A stretch of 64,000 nucleotides of DNA, taken from the NCBI RefSeq assembly GCF_000745005.1, contig NZ_JQNB01000001.1:186001-250000 (forward strand), in the 5' to 3' direction. The stretch comes from Luteibacter sp. 9135 (GTDB lineage: Bacteria > Pseudomonadota > Gammaproteobacteria > Xanthomonadales > Rhodanobacteraceae). Both the position numbers and the translations under genes were made by a program. Under the pieces are notes generated by a model that worked only from the letters and a program-made list of their open reading frames with translations, did no database searches and had not been told where the DNA came from. Below are positions 40,801-53,410 of this stretch, piece by piece. The first letter of the stretch is position 1. Every line of letters starts with the position of its first letter.

Positions 40801-41763
40801 TTACGGACGGCGAGCCAGCTCCGGGTCTTCCTTGGTCACCGGCATCAAGTCCTGCTTGGACACGCCCAGCCACAGGAGGATCGGGCTGGCGACGAAGATG
40901 GACGACAGCGTACCCACCACGATACCGATCAGCATGGTGATCGCGAACCCGTGCACCACCGGACCACCGATGAAGAACAGGGCGGCCATGGTGATGCCGG
41001 TGAACAGCGAGGTGATGATCGTTCGCGACAGCGTGCTGTTGATCGACCGGTTGAGTACTTCTTCCGGCGTGGCATTGCGGCTGGAACGGAACAACTCGCG
41101 GACACGATCGAACACCACCACCTTGTCGTTGATCGAGTAGCCGACCACGGCCAGGACGGAGGCCAGCACCGTCAGGTCGAACTCACGCTGGGTGAGCGCG
41201 AAGATGCCAAGGGTGACCAGCACGTCGTGCACTTCCGTAGCCAGCGCCGCAATGGCGAAACGCTTCTCGAAGCGGATCCACAAGTAACCCATGATGCCGA
41301 TGATGACGAAGGCCACGGCGACGATGCCGTCGCTGCGCAACTCCTCACCGACCTGCGGGCCGACGAAGGACTTGCTCTTCATCGTGACGTCGGGACGGGT
41401 GGTTTTCAGCACCGCGATGATATCGCTGGACACCCTCGTCGCGGCCTCTTCGCCCGCGAGCGTGGCCGATCCCTTGTCGTCCTTGGGCAGCAGACGCACG
41501 TTGAACTCACGTGTGCCGCCGACCGATTGCACCAACGGGTTCTCGATGCCCGCCTTTTCAAGAGTGTTGCGCACCTCGTTCACTTCGATCGGCTGCGCAT
41601 AGTCGACCACGACGGAGACGCCGCCCAGGAAGTCCTGGCCGTAGTTGAAGCCCTTGGTCAGGATCAGGCCGATCGAGCCCAGCATCAGCAGGATGGCCAG
41701 GCCGATGCTGTACTTGCGCAGGCCGAGGAAGTTGAAGTTCGAGTTGTGGTTGAAGATTTCCAT
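40801..41763 (-). CDS. secF: Protein translocase subunit SecF
   Basis: A 320-residue SecF with six TM segments. After the first TM (YSIGLAILLMLGSIGLIL) comes the family motif YGQDFLGGV, and a periplasmic P4-like domain follows. Later motifs are SINDKVVVFDRVRE and TIITSLFTG. With SecD it uses the proton gradient to help pull exported proteins through SecYEG. It begins 12 bp after secD and ends at the strong terminator. Confidence 0.96.
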   Translation of the reverse strand: MEIFNHNSNFNFLGLRKYSIGLAILLMLGSIGLILTKGFNYGQDFLGGVSVVVDYAQPIEVNEVRNTLEKAGIENPLVQSVGGTREFNVRLLPKDDKGSATLAGEEAATRVSSDIIAVLKTTRPDVTMKSKSFVGPQVGEELRSDGIVAVAFVIIGIMGYLWIRFEKRFAIAALATEVHDVLVTLGIFALTQREFDLTVLASVLAVVGYSINDKVVVFDRVRELFRSSRNATPEEVLNRSINSTLSRTIITSLFTGITMAALFFIGGPVVHGFAITMLIGIVVGTLSSIFVASPILLWLGVSKQDLMPVTKEDPELARRP

Positions 41764-41775
41764 GGCGTCCTCCCG

Positions 41776-43656
41776 TCAGACCGACAGGGTCTTGAGCTTG
41801 CGGCCGCCGTGGATCAGCGCCGTGATGGCATGGGTTACCGTTACCGACGTGAACATCGAGGTCAGGATACCGATGAAGAGAGTGACACCGAAGCCCTTGA
41901 TCGGACCCGAGCCCATGGTCATCAGACCGAGCGCGGCGAGCAGGTGGGTCACGTTGGCGTCCAGGATGGTCGCCCAGGCCTTGTCGTAGCCGGTGCGGAT
42001 GGCCGCCAGCGGCGACGAGCCGTTGCGCAGTTCCTCACGGATGCGTTCGCAGATCAGCACGTTGGCGTCGATCGCCATGCCCAGGGTAAGCACGATACCG
42101 GCGATGCCGGGCATGGTCAGCGTCACGTGGATCAGCGACATGACGGCGATGAGCAGCACGAGGTTGAAGAACAGCGCCACGTCGGCGACCAGGCCAAACA
42201 GCTTGTAATAGATGGCCGCGGCGATCAGCACCAGGCCGAGGCCGAGCATCACCGCCTTGAAGCCTTTGTCGATGTTGTCCTTGCCCAGGCTGGGGCCGAT
42301 CACGCTTTCGCCGACGATATCCACCGGTGCCGCCAGCGAGCCGCCGCGTAGCAGCAGCGCGAGGTCGGAGGCCTCGGCGTCGCTGGGCAGGCCGTTGGTC
42401 GAAAACTGCTTGCCGAACGGCGAGCTGATGTTGGCGTAGTTGATGACTTCCTCGGTGGTCTTGGGCGTCTTGATCTCCTTGCCGTCGACCGTCTTGATGT
42501 CGTTGGTGCGCGTGATGTAGAGCACCGCCATCGGCTTGCCCACATTACCGTTGGTGAAGTCCTGCATCTTGCGGGCGGCCGCGCTGTTCAGCGTGACGCT
42601 GACATTGGGCGTGCCGTTCTGCTGGTCGCGGCCGGACACGGCCGAGGTCAGCTGGTCGCCCGTGGCGATCACCGTCTTGCTGAGCAGGTAGGGGCGGCGG
42701 TCGCGACCGTAATACAGCTTCGCATCCGGCGGCACGCTGCCGCTGCGCGCGGCATCCATCGCCTGCTGCGGCGTATACAGGCCGGCACGGTATTCCAGGG
42801 TAGCCGTGGCACCGATCAGGCGCTTGGCTTCCGCGGTGTCCTGCACGCCGGCCAGTTCCACGATGATCTTGTTCTGGCCCTGCTGCTGGATCAGTGGCTC
42901 GGACACGCCCAGCTCGTTCACACGCTGGCGCAGCGTCGTCACGTTCTGGGTGATGGCGCTCTGCGCCAGTTCGCGCAGGCGGGTGGGTTTGACCACCGCA
43001 TTGAGCGTGAAGCGATTGCCCGTCGAGGGGCCGTCGGTGACCGTCAGGTCGGTGAACTCCGCACTGATGGCACTGGCGGCTGCCTGGCGGTCGGCGTCGC
43101 TACGCAGTACCACGCCGACACCCTGGCCGCGCGGATTACGTGACACCGCGTCGTAGGAGATCTTCTTGTCGCGCAGCATCGAGCGGATATCGTCCGCGTA
43201 GCGGGTTTCCTGGTTGTCGATCACGGCGTTTTCGTCGACTTCCATGAGGAAGTGAACGCCGCCCTGCAGATCGAGGCCCAGCGGCATCGAGAACGCGTTG
43301 ATCGAGCGCAGCCAGGCGGGCACGGTGGAGGCCAGGTTCAGCGCCACCGTGTAGTCGTCACCCAGCGCGCCGCGCAACGCATCGGAAGCCCGCGCCTGCG
43401 AATCGGCATCGTTGAAGCGCGCCAGCAGGCGCTCGCCCTTGTCGGAGCCGGCCACGTCGACGCTTGCGGCAGGCGCCTTGGCGTTGGCCAGGATACCCTC
43501 GACCCGGGTCTTCAGCCCAGCATCGACCGCATTGCCGCGGTTGCCCGAGATCTGCACGGCCGGCTGTGGCGGGAAGACGTTGGGCAGCGCATAGACGATG
43601 CCGAACAGCAACACGATCACGACCAGTGCGTACTTCCAGCGTGGAAAATCACTCAT
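41776..43656 (-). CDS. secD: Protein translocase subunit SecD
   Basis: A 626-residue SecD. TM1 lies near residues 7-25, then LDLQGGVHFLMEVD, a large periplasmic P1 domain, and five C-terminal TM helices. The RND-type motifs GIAGIVLTLGMAIDANVLICERIREE and FGVTLFIGILTSMFTSV are present. The length is normal. It lies between yajC and secF in the usual order. Confidence 0.96.
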   Translation of the reverse strand: MSDFPRWKYALVVIVLLFGIVYALPNVFPPQPAVQISGNRGNAVDAGLKTRVEGILANAKAPAASVDVAGSDKGERLLARFNDADSQARASDALRGALGDDYTVALNLASTVPAWLRSINAFSMPLGLDLQGGVHFLMEVDENAVIDNQETRYADDIRSMLRDKKISYDAVSRNPRGQGVGVVLRSDADRQAAASAISAEFTDLTVTDGPSTGNRFTLNAVVKPTRLRELAQSAITQNVTTLRQRVNELGVSEPLIQQQGQNKIIVELAGVQDTAEAKRLIGATATLEYRAGLYTPQQAMDAARSGSVPPDAKLYYGRDRRPYLLSKTVIATGDQLTSAVSGRDQQNGTPNVSVTLNSAAARKMQDFTNGNVGKPMAVLYITRTNDIKTVDGKEIKTPKTTEEVINYANISSPFGKQFSTNGLPSDAEASDLALLLRGGSLAAPVDIVGESVIGPSLGKDNIDKGFKAVMLGLGLVLIAAAIYYKLFGLVADVALFFNLVLLIAVMSLIHVTLTMPGIAGIVLTLGMAIDANVLICERIREELRNGSSPLAAIRTGYDKAWATILDANVTHLLAALGLMTMGSGPIKGFGVTLFIGILTSMFTSVTVTHAITALIHGGRKLKTLSV

Positions 43657-43715
43657 GCCTTACATTCCATGGAGGCGACCGGGTGCCGGCCGCAGCTGAC
43701 GCGATGCGATAAAGC

Positions 43716-44060
43716 TCAGGACTTCTTGAGGCTGCCCTTGGGCAGTACCTGGGTGATCGAGCTCTTCTGAACCTGCACGACCGTGCCCGGGGCGATTTCC
43801 ACCCGCACGAACGCCTCGCCCACGTCCTCGATGCGGCCGGCCATGCCACCGCTCATCACCACTTCGTCGCCCTTGGACAGGGCCTCGAGCAGCGCGCGGT
43901 GCTCTTTCTGCCGCTTCATCTGCGGGCGGATCATCATGAAATAGAAGATGCCGAACAGCACCGCCATCATGATCAGCGGCGAAAAGCCCAGCGCGCCCTG
44001 GGAGGCGCCGGCGGCGGGAGCGGTGGCCTGGGCAACGGCGGCGAACATCGGAAGGCTCAT
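43716..44060 (-). CDS. yajC: Preprotein translocase subunit YajC
   Basis: A 114-residue protein with one TM segment (PLIMMAVLFGIFYFMMI) followed by the family hallmark RPQMKRQKEH and a small beta domain (KGDEVVMSGGMAGRIEDV). YajC joins SecDF in the holotranslocon. It sits 142 bp after tgt and 59 bp before secD, as in many proteobacteria. Confidence 0.95.
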   Translation of the reverse strand: MSLPMFAAVAQATAPAAGASQGALGFSPLIMMAVLFGIFYFMMIRPQMKRQKEHRALLEALSKGDEVVMSGGMAGRIEDVGEAFVRVEIAPGTVVQVQKSSITQVLPKGSLKKS

Positions 44061-44202
44061 GCAGATTCTCGCAAGTCATGGAACAGCCAAGGAAAAGCGG
44101 CTGCTCACGTAAAAAGATCGTGGATTATGCCACGCCCCCGGCGCTTATGTACCGCGCCGGCCGTGGGTCGCGGGGCGGCCTGCAGCCGCGGCCCGGGCCG
44201 GG

Positions 44203-46688
<2,486 letters not shown>

Positions 46689-46692
<4 letters not shown>

Positions 46693-46952
46693 ACCAAGCC
46701 CTGCCTTCACCGCGACGCAGCGTCACGCTGCGGCTCGCCACGCCCACCAGCAGCGGCAAGAACGAACGCGTGGACGCCGACGGCGTGAAGGCGATGCTTG
46801 AGCGTGCGCAGGCCATGGGCCTCGCCCCGCACCTGGACCCGCAGGTCGCCACGTTGCTGGCCGCCGTACGCCTACGCGACGACGTGCCACCGGAACTTTA
46901 CGCGGCACTTTCGGCCGTGGTCGGCACGCTGCTGGCCGCGTCGACCGACTGA
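46689..46952 (+). CDS. FlhB C-terminal-domain-like protein (FlhX type)
   Basis: An 87-residue protein resembling the cytoplasmic end of FlhB. The stretches VKAMLERAQAMGLAPHLDPQ and LLAAVRLRDDVPPELYAALSAVVG follow the FlhB-CC part after the autocleavage site. The NPTH cleavage motif and membrane part are absent. Such small proteins can stand in for FlhB-CC when paired with a FliK-like partner, which matches the coupled upstream gene. Confidence 0.75.
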
Positions 46953-47122
46953 TCGGCAAGCATCGGCGCTTCCGGCGCACGCGTTCACGGACAACCTCCC
47001 CTACAACCTAAGTTCTATTACTGCACGGCAACCGTCGAGAGCAGACTGCAAAGACGCGCAAGGATGCTCGTTACGGCCATGCGCCATGGATTTACCCACT
47101 CAGGACGAACCGGGAGAACGGC

Positions 47123-50100
47123 ATGGACCACAACGCCATGGGGATGGACCCCTGCGACAATCAGAACGACGCGATCTTCAACATCACCACGGACAAGCGC
47201 ACGCACGTGGATGCGCGCACGGGCCTGTTCGAGGCGCACGTACCCTTGCCCTCGGTGACCGGCAATGTGGGCTACGGCCCGGTGGTGGACCTGAGCCTTT
47301 ACTACTCACCGGTGGTCAACAACCACGCCGCGCTGGGTGACGGCTGGTCGTTCGCCTTCACCACCTGGTACGAAAAGAACAGCGACCTCACCCTGCACAC
47401 CGGTGAGGCGATGCGGGTGGAGAAAGGCAAGGACCTCATCACCCCCGCGGTGATGATCACCTGGTCCGACGGCGGCAACACGCTCACGGTCGAGCGCAAG
47501 GACGGCCGTGTGGAAACGCTGAGGAAGCCCGAAGCCGGCCGGGTCTGGGTGCCCGCGCGGCTGACCACCGACGGCTATCGCTATCTCGACTTCACCTGGG
47601 CGACGGTGGCGCAGACCGTCGGCAAGGACACCCATCACCAGGTCCGCCTGACCGGCATCCGCGATCCCGATCGCACGCTGCTCGAGGTCGGCTATGGTCC
47701 TGACGAGACGTCACCCGCCAAGGTCACGCTGACCTTCTGGCCGGGAACGAATGAAACGCTGCAGTTCGTGCTGGACATCAAGGATGTCGCGCTGCAATCG
47801 GTGACCGCGCCGGAAGGGACAAAGACGACATTCGGCTATCTCGAGCACCCAACCTGCGGCTGGCTGCTCACTGCGGTGGAGACGTTCGAAGGCTTGAAGG
47901 AAGACGTGGAATACGCGGACAACGGGCTGACATTCAAGGACAACCCGAAGCTGTCGGCCTTGCCGGCGGTGAATACGCATACGGTGACGCCGCGGGCGGG
48001 GGGCGAGAAGGTGGTCGACAGCTACAAGTACTTCCGGAGTGAAAATGCCTCGCGAGAAAATGTCGGATTCACTGCCTCCCGTGGATACCAGACCGAGATA
48101 CGCAACACCGGGCGACTCATCGCCCACATCTACACTAGCGAGCACCAAATGTTTGTAGATGCAATGATTCAGGGAATACATAAACGGGTCAAGTTTTTTG
48201 GCTCGTATTACAATTCGCATAGCGCCGACACCAGTAGGCTCATCCAAACCCTGTACGACGGAAAGGCTCGCGAGTTCAGTATCGATTCCATCACGAAAAA
48301 CGGGCTTGTACTAAAAATGGATGGAGGTGCCATCTCCTGTTTCACGTACCAGTCGGCAGCCAACAGTGCGTCACGCGAAGAACGCTTCCGGCACATCTAT
48401 CTGGCCTCTGAACAGTCCGGCGCAATGCGCGCCCAAGAGCCCGGAGACATTGCTGAATCCCTTGCCGACGGTGGTGCTATCAGTTTGCTCCGCACGCGAT
48501 CTCGCGTAGGCCAAGCAAAACAACTTGCGGCAAGAATGTTTCCTCTCCTGAAAAAATCGTATACCTATGAGACGATAACTGGTCTCAATCGTAGAAAACT
48601 CCACTCCTTCTCCATTACCAAAAAAGTCGAATACTCTACGCCGGCATTGCTCCGCCAGGAAATCGACTACTTCAGCGGCGATGACTTTCGGAAAGGTCGA
48701 CAACGCGGCGTGCGGCATGGAAACGCCAGCGACGAAGGGGCATTCATCGAGTCGACCGTCCAGCAGGTGATATTCGACTACACCATCGATAAAAACGGAG
48801 TGGTCTTGACGACGACCACGACAGAAGCCGTAGAGGATGTATCGCGAACGTCTTTGGAAGCCCGCAGCATCCTCAGCGGTCGACTGATACGTCAGGTCGA
48901 CACGGATGGCAACGAGACGATCTACACCTATGACACGTACGGCCGGCTATCATCGCAAACTGAATGCGCGCAAAGCGACATCTACAGGCAGACGACGGCA
49001 TATGCCTACCCCGGAGCCGGCCGTGTTGAGATAACCGAGCCGGATGGGCAGAAGCGAGCCATCGAATCGGACGGCCGGGACAACACGGTAAGCGAACAAA
49101 TCTGGTGCCCGACCGCGGCAGCATGGCGCGACATGAGGTCGGTCACCTACGATGCGCTCGGCCGCAAGAAATCGTCGAGTCAATACGATTACCTGGCTGA
49201 CGGTACACAGCTCGTTGTGAGCTGCGATTTCGGCTACGACGATTGGGGCAATGAATGCAGTCAGTCATTCAACGATGGACGTACGACATTCAATCAGTAC
49301 GATCCAGTCCGACGTGTACGAGAGGAATGGAAAGATAGTGCGACAGAGAACGAACGCAAGCGCACGACGTACCTTTACGACGATACGGTTAAAAAAATCG
49401 AATGGCTGGATACCGATGGCAACACCCATCGGGAAGAAAGCTACGATTTCGATAGTGCCGGCAAGATCCATCACATATCCAACGGTGCGGCTAGCGTGTT
49501 CTACGCTTACGATCCGGCTGGAAGAACCATCACCGAAGAGCACTTCAGCAGCGGCAAGTCGCACACGTTTTCCTACGAATACCCCGAAAACTGGCTAAGC
49601 GATCAGCCTAGAAAAATCGAAGTTGAATTCGACGGCAAGACAAGGACACTTGGAGCGCGGACATTCGACGCGTGGGGCCGGATCACCTCAACGACCCGCG
49701 CGGGAATCACGGAGGCATACAGCTACACCGGCGCCAATACCGTGCCGGATTCGAAATCGACCGCCGACGGAAAGGTCCTCACCTATCGGTACAGCAAGGA
49801 GCTTGGAAACCGCGTGACCAAGATCTGCGGCGCGGATCAAAGCCAAGTAAAGTCGTTCATTTACATGCATGGAGCTGATCGCATGTCGAAAGCCAGCGAG
49901 GGTGAGGCATTGCTTGTCTGCGACCATGACCTGCACAAGAGGGTGATCGCAGCCCGGTCTCAAGTGCAAAAAGGTTCAGAGACAACCTTAAAACGTATCT
50001 GGACGCCCGCTGGCCGCCTGCTTAACGAGACCGATGCGAGGGGCAAGGTGGTTACATACGAGTACGATGCCATGGGTCGACGGACGCGCACCGTCGCCGG

Positions 50101-51994
50101 CGATCTGGTAACAACCCACGATTACGACAACCAGGGCAGACCCCTAAAAGAAACCATAAAGGTTGAGGCAAACGAGATAGCTGTAAGCTTCACCTACGAT
50201 GCATCTGGTCGCGAAGCTCAGCGTCGATTTCAACTCGCCAACGGATTCGATCTCACGCTTGATCGTCGTTACTACCCCGATGGCCGCGTGAAATTCACCG
50301 AGCTGAGTGATGGCAACGTCAGCAAAGGCAAACGCAGCTACGGCTATACGCCGCACGGCCGACTCGAGACTTGCGAGACGACAGGCGCCTGGAGACCCCA
50401 CAACCCCAAAGGCAAGTTGATCGACAAGCAGATCTTTTCCTACGACGGCCTGGGCAACATAATTCGGTGCGAAAGCAGGTTCGAGGGCGCAATCTGCCGC
50501 AGCATATACAGTTATGACGAAGCAACCGCGAGCCGCCTTGATAGGGTCGAGCACGATCATGCAGATTACAAACCGTCGGCCAAGCTGGAATACGACGCGA
50601 ATGGGCGAGTGACCCGAGATGCATTGGGGAAGACATACAGCTACGACTGGCTGGGCCGCCTGACGCAGGCTGGTTCGCGTTATTACGGCTACGACGCAAT
50701 GGACCGTATCGCGACCACGGGGACAGGCAATGAGACTCGGCAAATTGTCTACGACGGCATGCAGGTGCGCGGGGAATACGGCGCTGATGGAAGCGGGCGC
50801 CAGCTGGAGCCCGGTAGTGCCGCCTGCACTGTGCAGCGAGTGAAGCGCTCTGGCGTAGAGCGAACGCTTTTCGAACTGCGGGACGTGGATGGCACGGTCC
50901 TGGTTACTTACGACGCAACAGCGAAAGCCATGAAGCATCATGCCTACTCCGCGTATGGTGCGCACACATCGGACGAGCCGGATTCATTATTGGGCTTCAA
51001 TGGCGAATACCGGGACGTCGAGAACGATCAGTACCCGCTCGGACAGGGCTATCGATCGTACGACCCGACGAGCATGCGTTTTCACGCGCCGGACGACTGG
51101 AGTCCGTTTGGCCGGGGCGGTCCCAATGCATACGGCTATGGCAAAGGCGATCCCGTGAACTGGCAAGACCCCAGCGGGCATATGGCGGTAGGTTCTGGTT
51201 CCGTGAACCGTGGATTGCGCGCCCAATGGGGTAGCTCCCTGCCTGGTCCTCTCGGCCTGGGCAGCGAAGGAGCGCTCATTGGCACAATCATCTGGAGCGC
51301 GCTGGGCGTACTGACCGCCATTGCCACCGGAGGTGCTTCCCTTCTGCTCACGGCCGCCCTCGTCGGCATGGCGATCGTCGCGTCAGCCACGGCCATCGCT
51401 GCAGTCCTCGTCTCCGACACCAACCCGGAACTGGCCGCGATTCTTGGCTGGGTGTCGCTGGGATTCACCATCGCCGGCGGCGTGGCTTCGCTCGCGAAGA
51501 AGGTAGGCGAGTTTGCGATGAAAATCGGGCGGTCCGGCATGGCGGTGGCCAGGAATGCCTATCACCGTGTCGCCGTGGCGGCGTCGCGTTTCAGGGCAAG
51601 CGGCGCCCGCTCGGTGTTTCGTTCACGCGCGAGCGCCTATCGGCCGAGTTCCGCCGAAGGGTTCGGTTCTCTCGAGCAGATCGAAGAGGTGCGGCCGCCG
51701 GCACGCCCGGCCGGGGCACGCGTATTTTCCAGCATCGAAGAGGGCTACCCCGCCCCATTCGACTTCGAATTACCGCCCCCGGAGCAACGCAGCGCCTTCC
51801 TGGGTCTTATGGACAAGGTCCATGACACGTTGAATATCGGCGATATCAACACGGTGGTGTGCACCGTCACCGGCGTACTGGGCAATGCCGGCTATTTCGA
51901 GTCGGAGCAGGACGCTTTCATCAACGGCAACATCAACAACTCGACATGGCTGCCATGGGGCAGCTTCAATCTCGGGCGCTACGGTTTCCGCTAA
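47123..51994 (+). CDS. RHS/YD-repeat protein, possible polymorphic toxin
   Basis: A 1623-residue RHS protein without a signal peptide. The N-terminal 300 or so residues are an RHS/Tc-toxin-C-like head. YD repeats run from about 590 to 1310 (TIYTYDTYGRLSSQTE, VTYEYDAMGRRTRTV, KTYSYDWLGRLTQAG). The core ends with YDPTSMRFHAPDDW and DPSGHM (near 1352). A variable C-terminus of about 270 residues has three or so hydrophobic segments (GALIGTIIWSALGVLTAIA, LLLTAALVGMAIVASATAI, LGWVSLGFTIAGGVASLA) and a short tail with no recognised toxin domain. GGGAG precedes the ATG. From about 48,040 to 51,000 the DNA is visibly richer in A+T than its flanks, suggesting acquired core segments. No immunity gene follows. 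Confidence 0.88.
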   Translation: MDHNAMGMDPCDNQNDAIFNITTDKRTHVDARTGLFEAHVPLPSVTGNVGYGPVVDLSLYYSPVVNNHAALGDGWSFAFTTWYEKNSDLTLHTGEAMRVEKGKDLITPAVMITWSDGGNTLTVERKDGRVETLRKPEAGRVWVPARLTTDGYRYLDFTWATVAQTVGKDTHHQVRLTGIRDPDRTLLEVGYGPDETSPAKVTLTFWPGTNETLQFVLDIKDVALQSVTAPEGTKTTFGYLEHPTCGWLLTAVETFEGLKEDVEYADNGLTFKDNPKLSALPAVNTHTVTPRAGGEKVVDSYKYFRSENASRENVGFTASRGYQTEIRNTGRLIAHIYTSEHQMFVDAMIQGIHKRVKFFGSYYNSHSADTSRLIQTLYDGKAREFSIDSITKNGLVLKMDGGAISCFTYQSAANSASREERFRHIYLASEQSGAMRAQEPGDIAESLADGGAISLLRTRSRVGQAKQLAARMFPLLKKSYTYETITGLNRRKLHSFSITKKVEYSTPALLRQEIDYFSGDDFRKGRQRGVRHGNASDEGAFIESTVQQVIFDYTIDKNGVVLTTTTTEAVEDVSRTSLEARSILSGRLIRQVDTDGNETIYTYDTYGRLSSQTECAQSDIYRQTTAYAYPGAGRVEITEPDGQKRAIESDGRDNTVSEQIWCPTAAAWRDMRSVTYDALGRKKSSSQYDYLADGTQLVVSCDFGYDDWGNECSQSFNDGRTTFNQYDPVRRVREEWKDSATENERKRTTYLYDDTVKKIEWLDTDGNTHREESYDFDSAGKIHHISNGAASVFYAYDPAGRTITEEHFSSGKSHTFSYEYPENWLSDQPRKIEVEFDGKTRTLGARTFDAWGRITSTTRAGITEAYSYTGANTVPDSKSTADGKVLTYRYSKELGNRVTKICGADQSQVKSFIYMHGADRMSKASEGEALLVCDHDLHKRVIAARSQVQKGSETTLKRIWTPAGRLLNETDARGKVVTYEYDAMGRRTRTVAGDLVTTHDYDNQGRPLKETIKVEANEIAVSFTYDASGREAQRRFQLANGFDLTLDRRYYPDGRVKFTELSDGNVSKGKRSYGYTPHGRLETCETTGAWRPHNPKGKLIDKQIFSYDGLGNIIRCESRFEGAICRSIYSYDEATASRLDRVEHDHADYKPSAKLEYDANGRVTRDALGKTYSYDWLGRLTQAGSRYYGYDAMDRIATTGTGNETRQIVYDGMQVRGEYGADGSGRQLEPGSAACTVQRVKRSGVERTLFELRDVDGTVLVTYDATAKAMKHHAYSAYGAHTSDEPDSLLGFNGEYRDVENDQYPLGQGYRSYDPTSMRFHAPDDWSPFGRGGPNAYGYGKGDPVNWQDPSGHMAVGSGSVNRGLRAQWGSSLPGPLGLGSEGALIGTIIWSALGVLTAIATGGASLLLTAALVGMAIVASATAIAAVLVSDTNPELAAILGWVSLGFTIAGGVASLAKKVGEFAMKIGRSGMAVARNAYHRVAVAASRFRASGARSVFRSRASAYRPSSAEGFGSLEQIEEVRPPARPAGARVFSSIEEGYPAPFDFELPPPEQRSAFLGLMDKVHDTLNIGDINTVVCTVTGVLGNAGYFESEQDAFINGNINNSTWLPWGSFNLGRYGFR

Positions 51995-52005
51995 ACCCGG
52001 GACCG

Positions 52006-52041
52006 CCGGCAGCCGCACCTCCCAGCAGGCGCGGCTGCCGG
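52006..52041. terminator. Stem-loop between the RHS gene and murD2
   Basis: CCGGCAGCCGC and GCGGCTGCCGG form a perfect 11-bp stem with a 14-nt loop between two convergent genes. There is no T-tract. It is a likely transcript end for one or both. Confidence 0.55.
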
Positions 52042-52051
52042 TGTACGCGCG

Positions 52052-53410
52052 TCATATGACGCCCAGTCCCTGGATGGATGTCGTGTCAGGCTCAAACCCG
52101 CCCAGCGCCGCAAAGCGCCTACCCCGCTCCACGTAATCCCGAAACTGATCGAAGCTGGGTGCACCGGGCGAAAGCAGCACGCAACCCTCACCGTCGAGGG
52201 CGCTACGTGCCGCGCCCACGGCTGCCGCGAGGTCGGTGGCGCGATGGACGTGCGCGATACCCGCCGCGTCCAGCGCATCCGCGATGCGCGGACCGTTCGC
52301 CCCCTGACAGACGATCGCCGTCGGCGCCTCGGCATGCCGCCGGAGCGCCTCGATAAACGGCGTCCAGTCCAGACCGCGGTCATGACCGCCGACGATCAAG
52401 GCGACACGTTGCGCCCCGATGCTGTCCAGCGCGGCCAGGCTGGCCAGCGGCGTCGTACTGATCGAGTCGTTGATCCAGCGAAGGCCATCGCGCTCACCGA
52501 GCGGTTGCAGGCGATGAGGTAGCGGCACGAAACGGGCGAGCGCGGGCGCCGCCGCGCGGGCATCGTGGCCCATCAGTTCAAGCGCAGCCAGCGCGGCACA
52601 CGCGTTCATGGCGTTGTGCAGGCCCGGCGCCGTGACCGTCGAAGCGGGCACGATATCCTCGGCGCCCCGACGGATCATTCCGTCGGCGACGTGCCAGCCG
52701 TCGACATCGCCGAAGGTGTGCGGATGGGCGTGATCCGCGGCACGGGCGAGCAGCGATGGTTGCGCGGCGTTGACCAGCACCGCCTTGGACGCGGCGAGCA
52801 AGCGAAGCTTGTCGTCGACATAGCGCTCGCGCGAGCCATGCCAGTCGAGGTGTTCCTCGTACAGGCTGGTTACGACGCCGAGGTCGACACCGCTCGCTTC
52901 GGCCGTCTGGAAACTGGACAGTTCGATCACCCACAGGTCGGCGCTAACCTCGTCGAGTTCGAGCAACGGCAGGCCGATGTTCCCCGCCAGCGCCGTACGC
53001 ACACCGAGAGCCCGGGCCAGGTGGGCCAGCAGCGCGCTGGTGGTGCTCTTGCCCTTGGTGCCGGTCACTGCGATCGTGCGCGCATCGGCATGAGCGCCAA
53101 ACCAGAGCGCCGTACCGGAGGTGAAGCGCGTGCCGCGTTCACGCGCGGCAATCAACTCGGGCAGATAGGCCGAGATGCCCGGCGACTTGATCACGACGTC
53201 ATAGCCGGCAAGCGTGTCGGCGTCAGGGGCACCGGTGTACACAACCACGGACGGGAACGCCGCGCGCGCCGCATCGGCTTCGTCGACCATGCAGTGCAAG
53301 TCGATGGCCTGGCCGGGCAGGTGCCGCGCCAGCGCGTTCAGCGCCGCGCGACCCTCGCGCCCGAAGCCCCAGACAGCGACCCGTTGCCCCGCCAGCTCAG
53401 CCCAACGCAT
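52052..53410 (-). CDS. murD2: UDP-MurNAc-L-Ala--L-glutamate ligase MurD2
   Basis: A 452-residue Mur ligase. The ATP site is TGTKGKSTTSALLAHL; further motifs are IELSSFQT, TSLYEEHLDWHGS and PLPHRLQPLGERDGLRWINDS. MurD-like proteins paired with MurL in Xanthomonas add L-glutamate to UDP-MurNAc-L-Ala, after which MurL inverts it to D-Glu. The gene overlaps murL by 14 bp, so the MurD2 assignment over ordinary MurD is well supported by context. The start at 53410 gives MRWAELAGQRVAVWGFGREG. Confidence 0.9.
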   Translation of the reverse strand: MRWAELAGQRVAVWGFGREGRAALNALARHLPGQAIDLHCMVDEADAARAAFPSVVVYTGAPDADTLAGYDVVIKSPGISAYLPELIAARERGTRFTSGTALWFGAHADARTIAVTGTKGKSTTSALLAHLARALGVRTALAGNIGLPLLELDEVSADLWVIELSSFQTAEASGVDLGVVTSLYEEHLDWHGSRERYVDDKLRLLAASKAVLVNAAQPSLLARAADHAHPHTFGDVDGWHVADGMIRRGAEDIVPASTVTAPGLHNAMNACAALAALELMGHDARAAAPALARFVPLPHRLQPLGERDGLRWINDSISTTPLASLAALDSIGAQRVALIVGGHDRGLDWTPFIEALRRHAEAPTAIVCQGANGPRIADALDAAGIAHVHRATDLAAAVGAARSALDGEGCVLLSPGAPSFDQFRDYVERGRRFAALGGFEPDTTSIQGLGVI

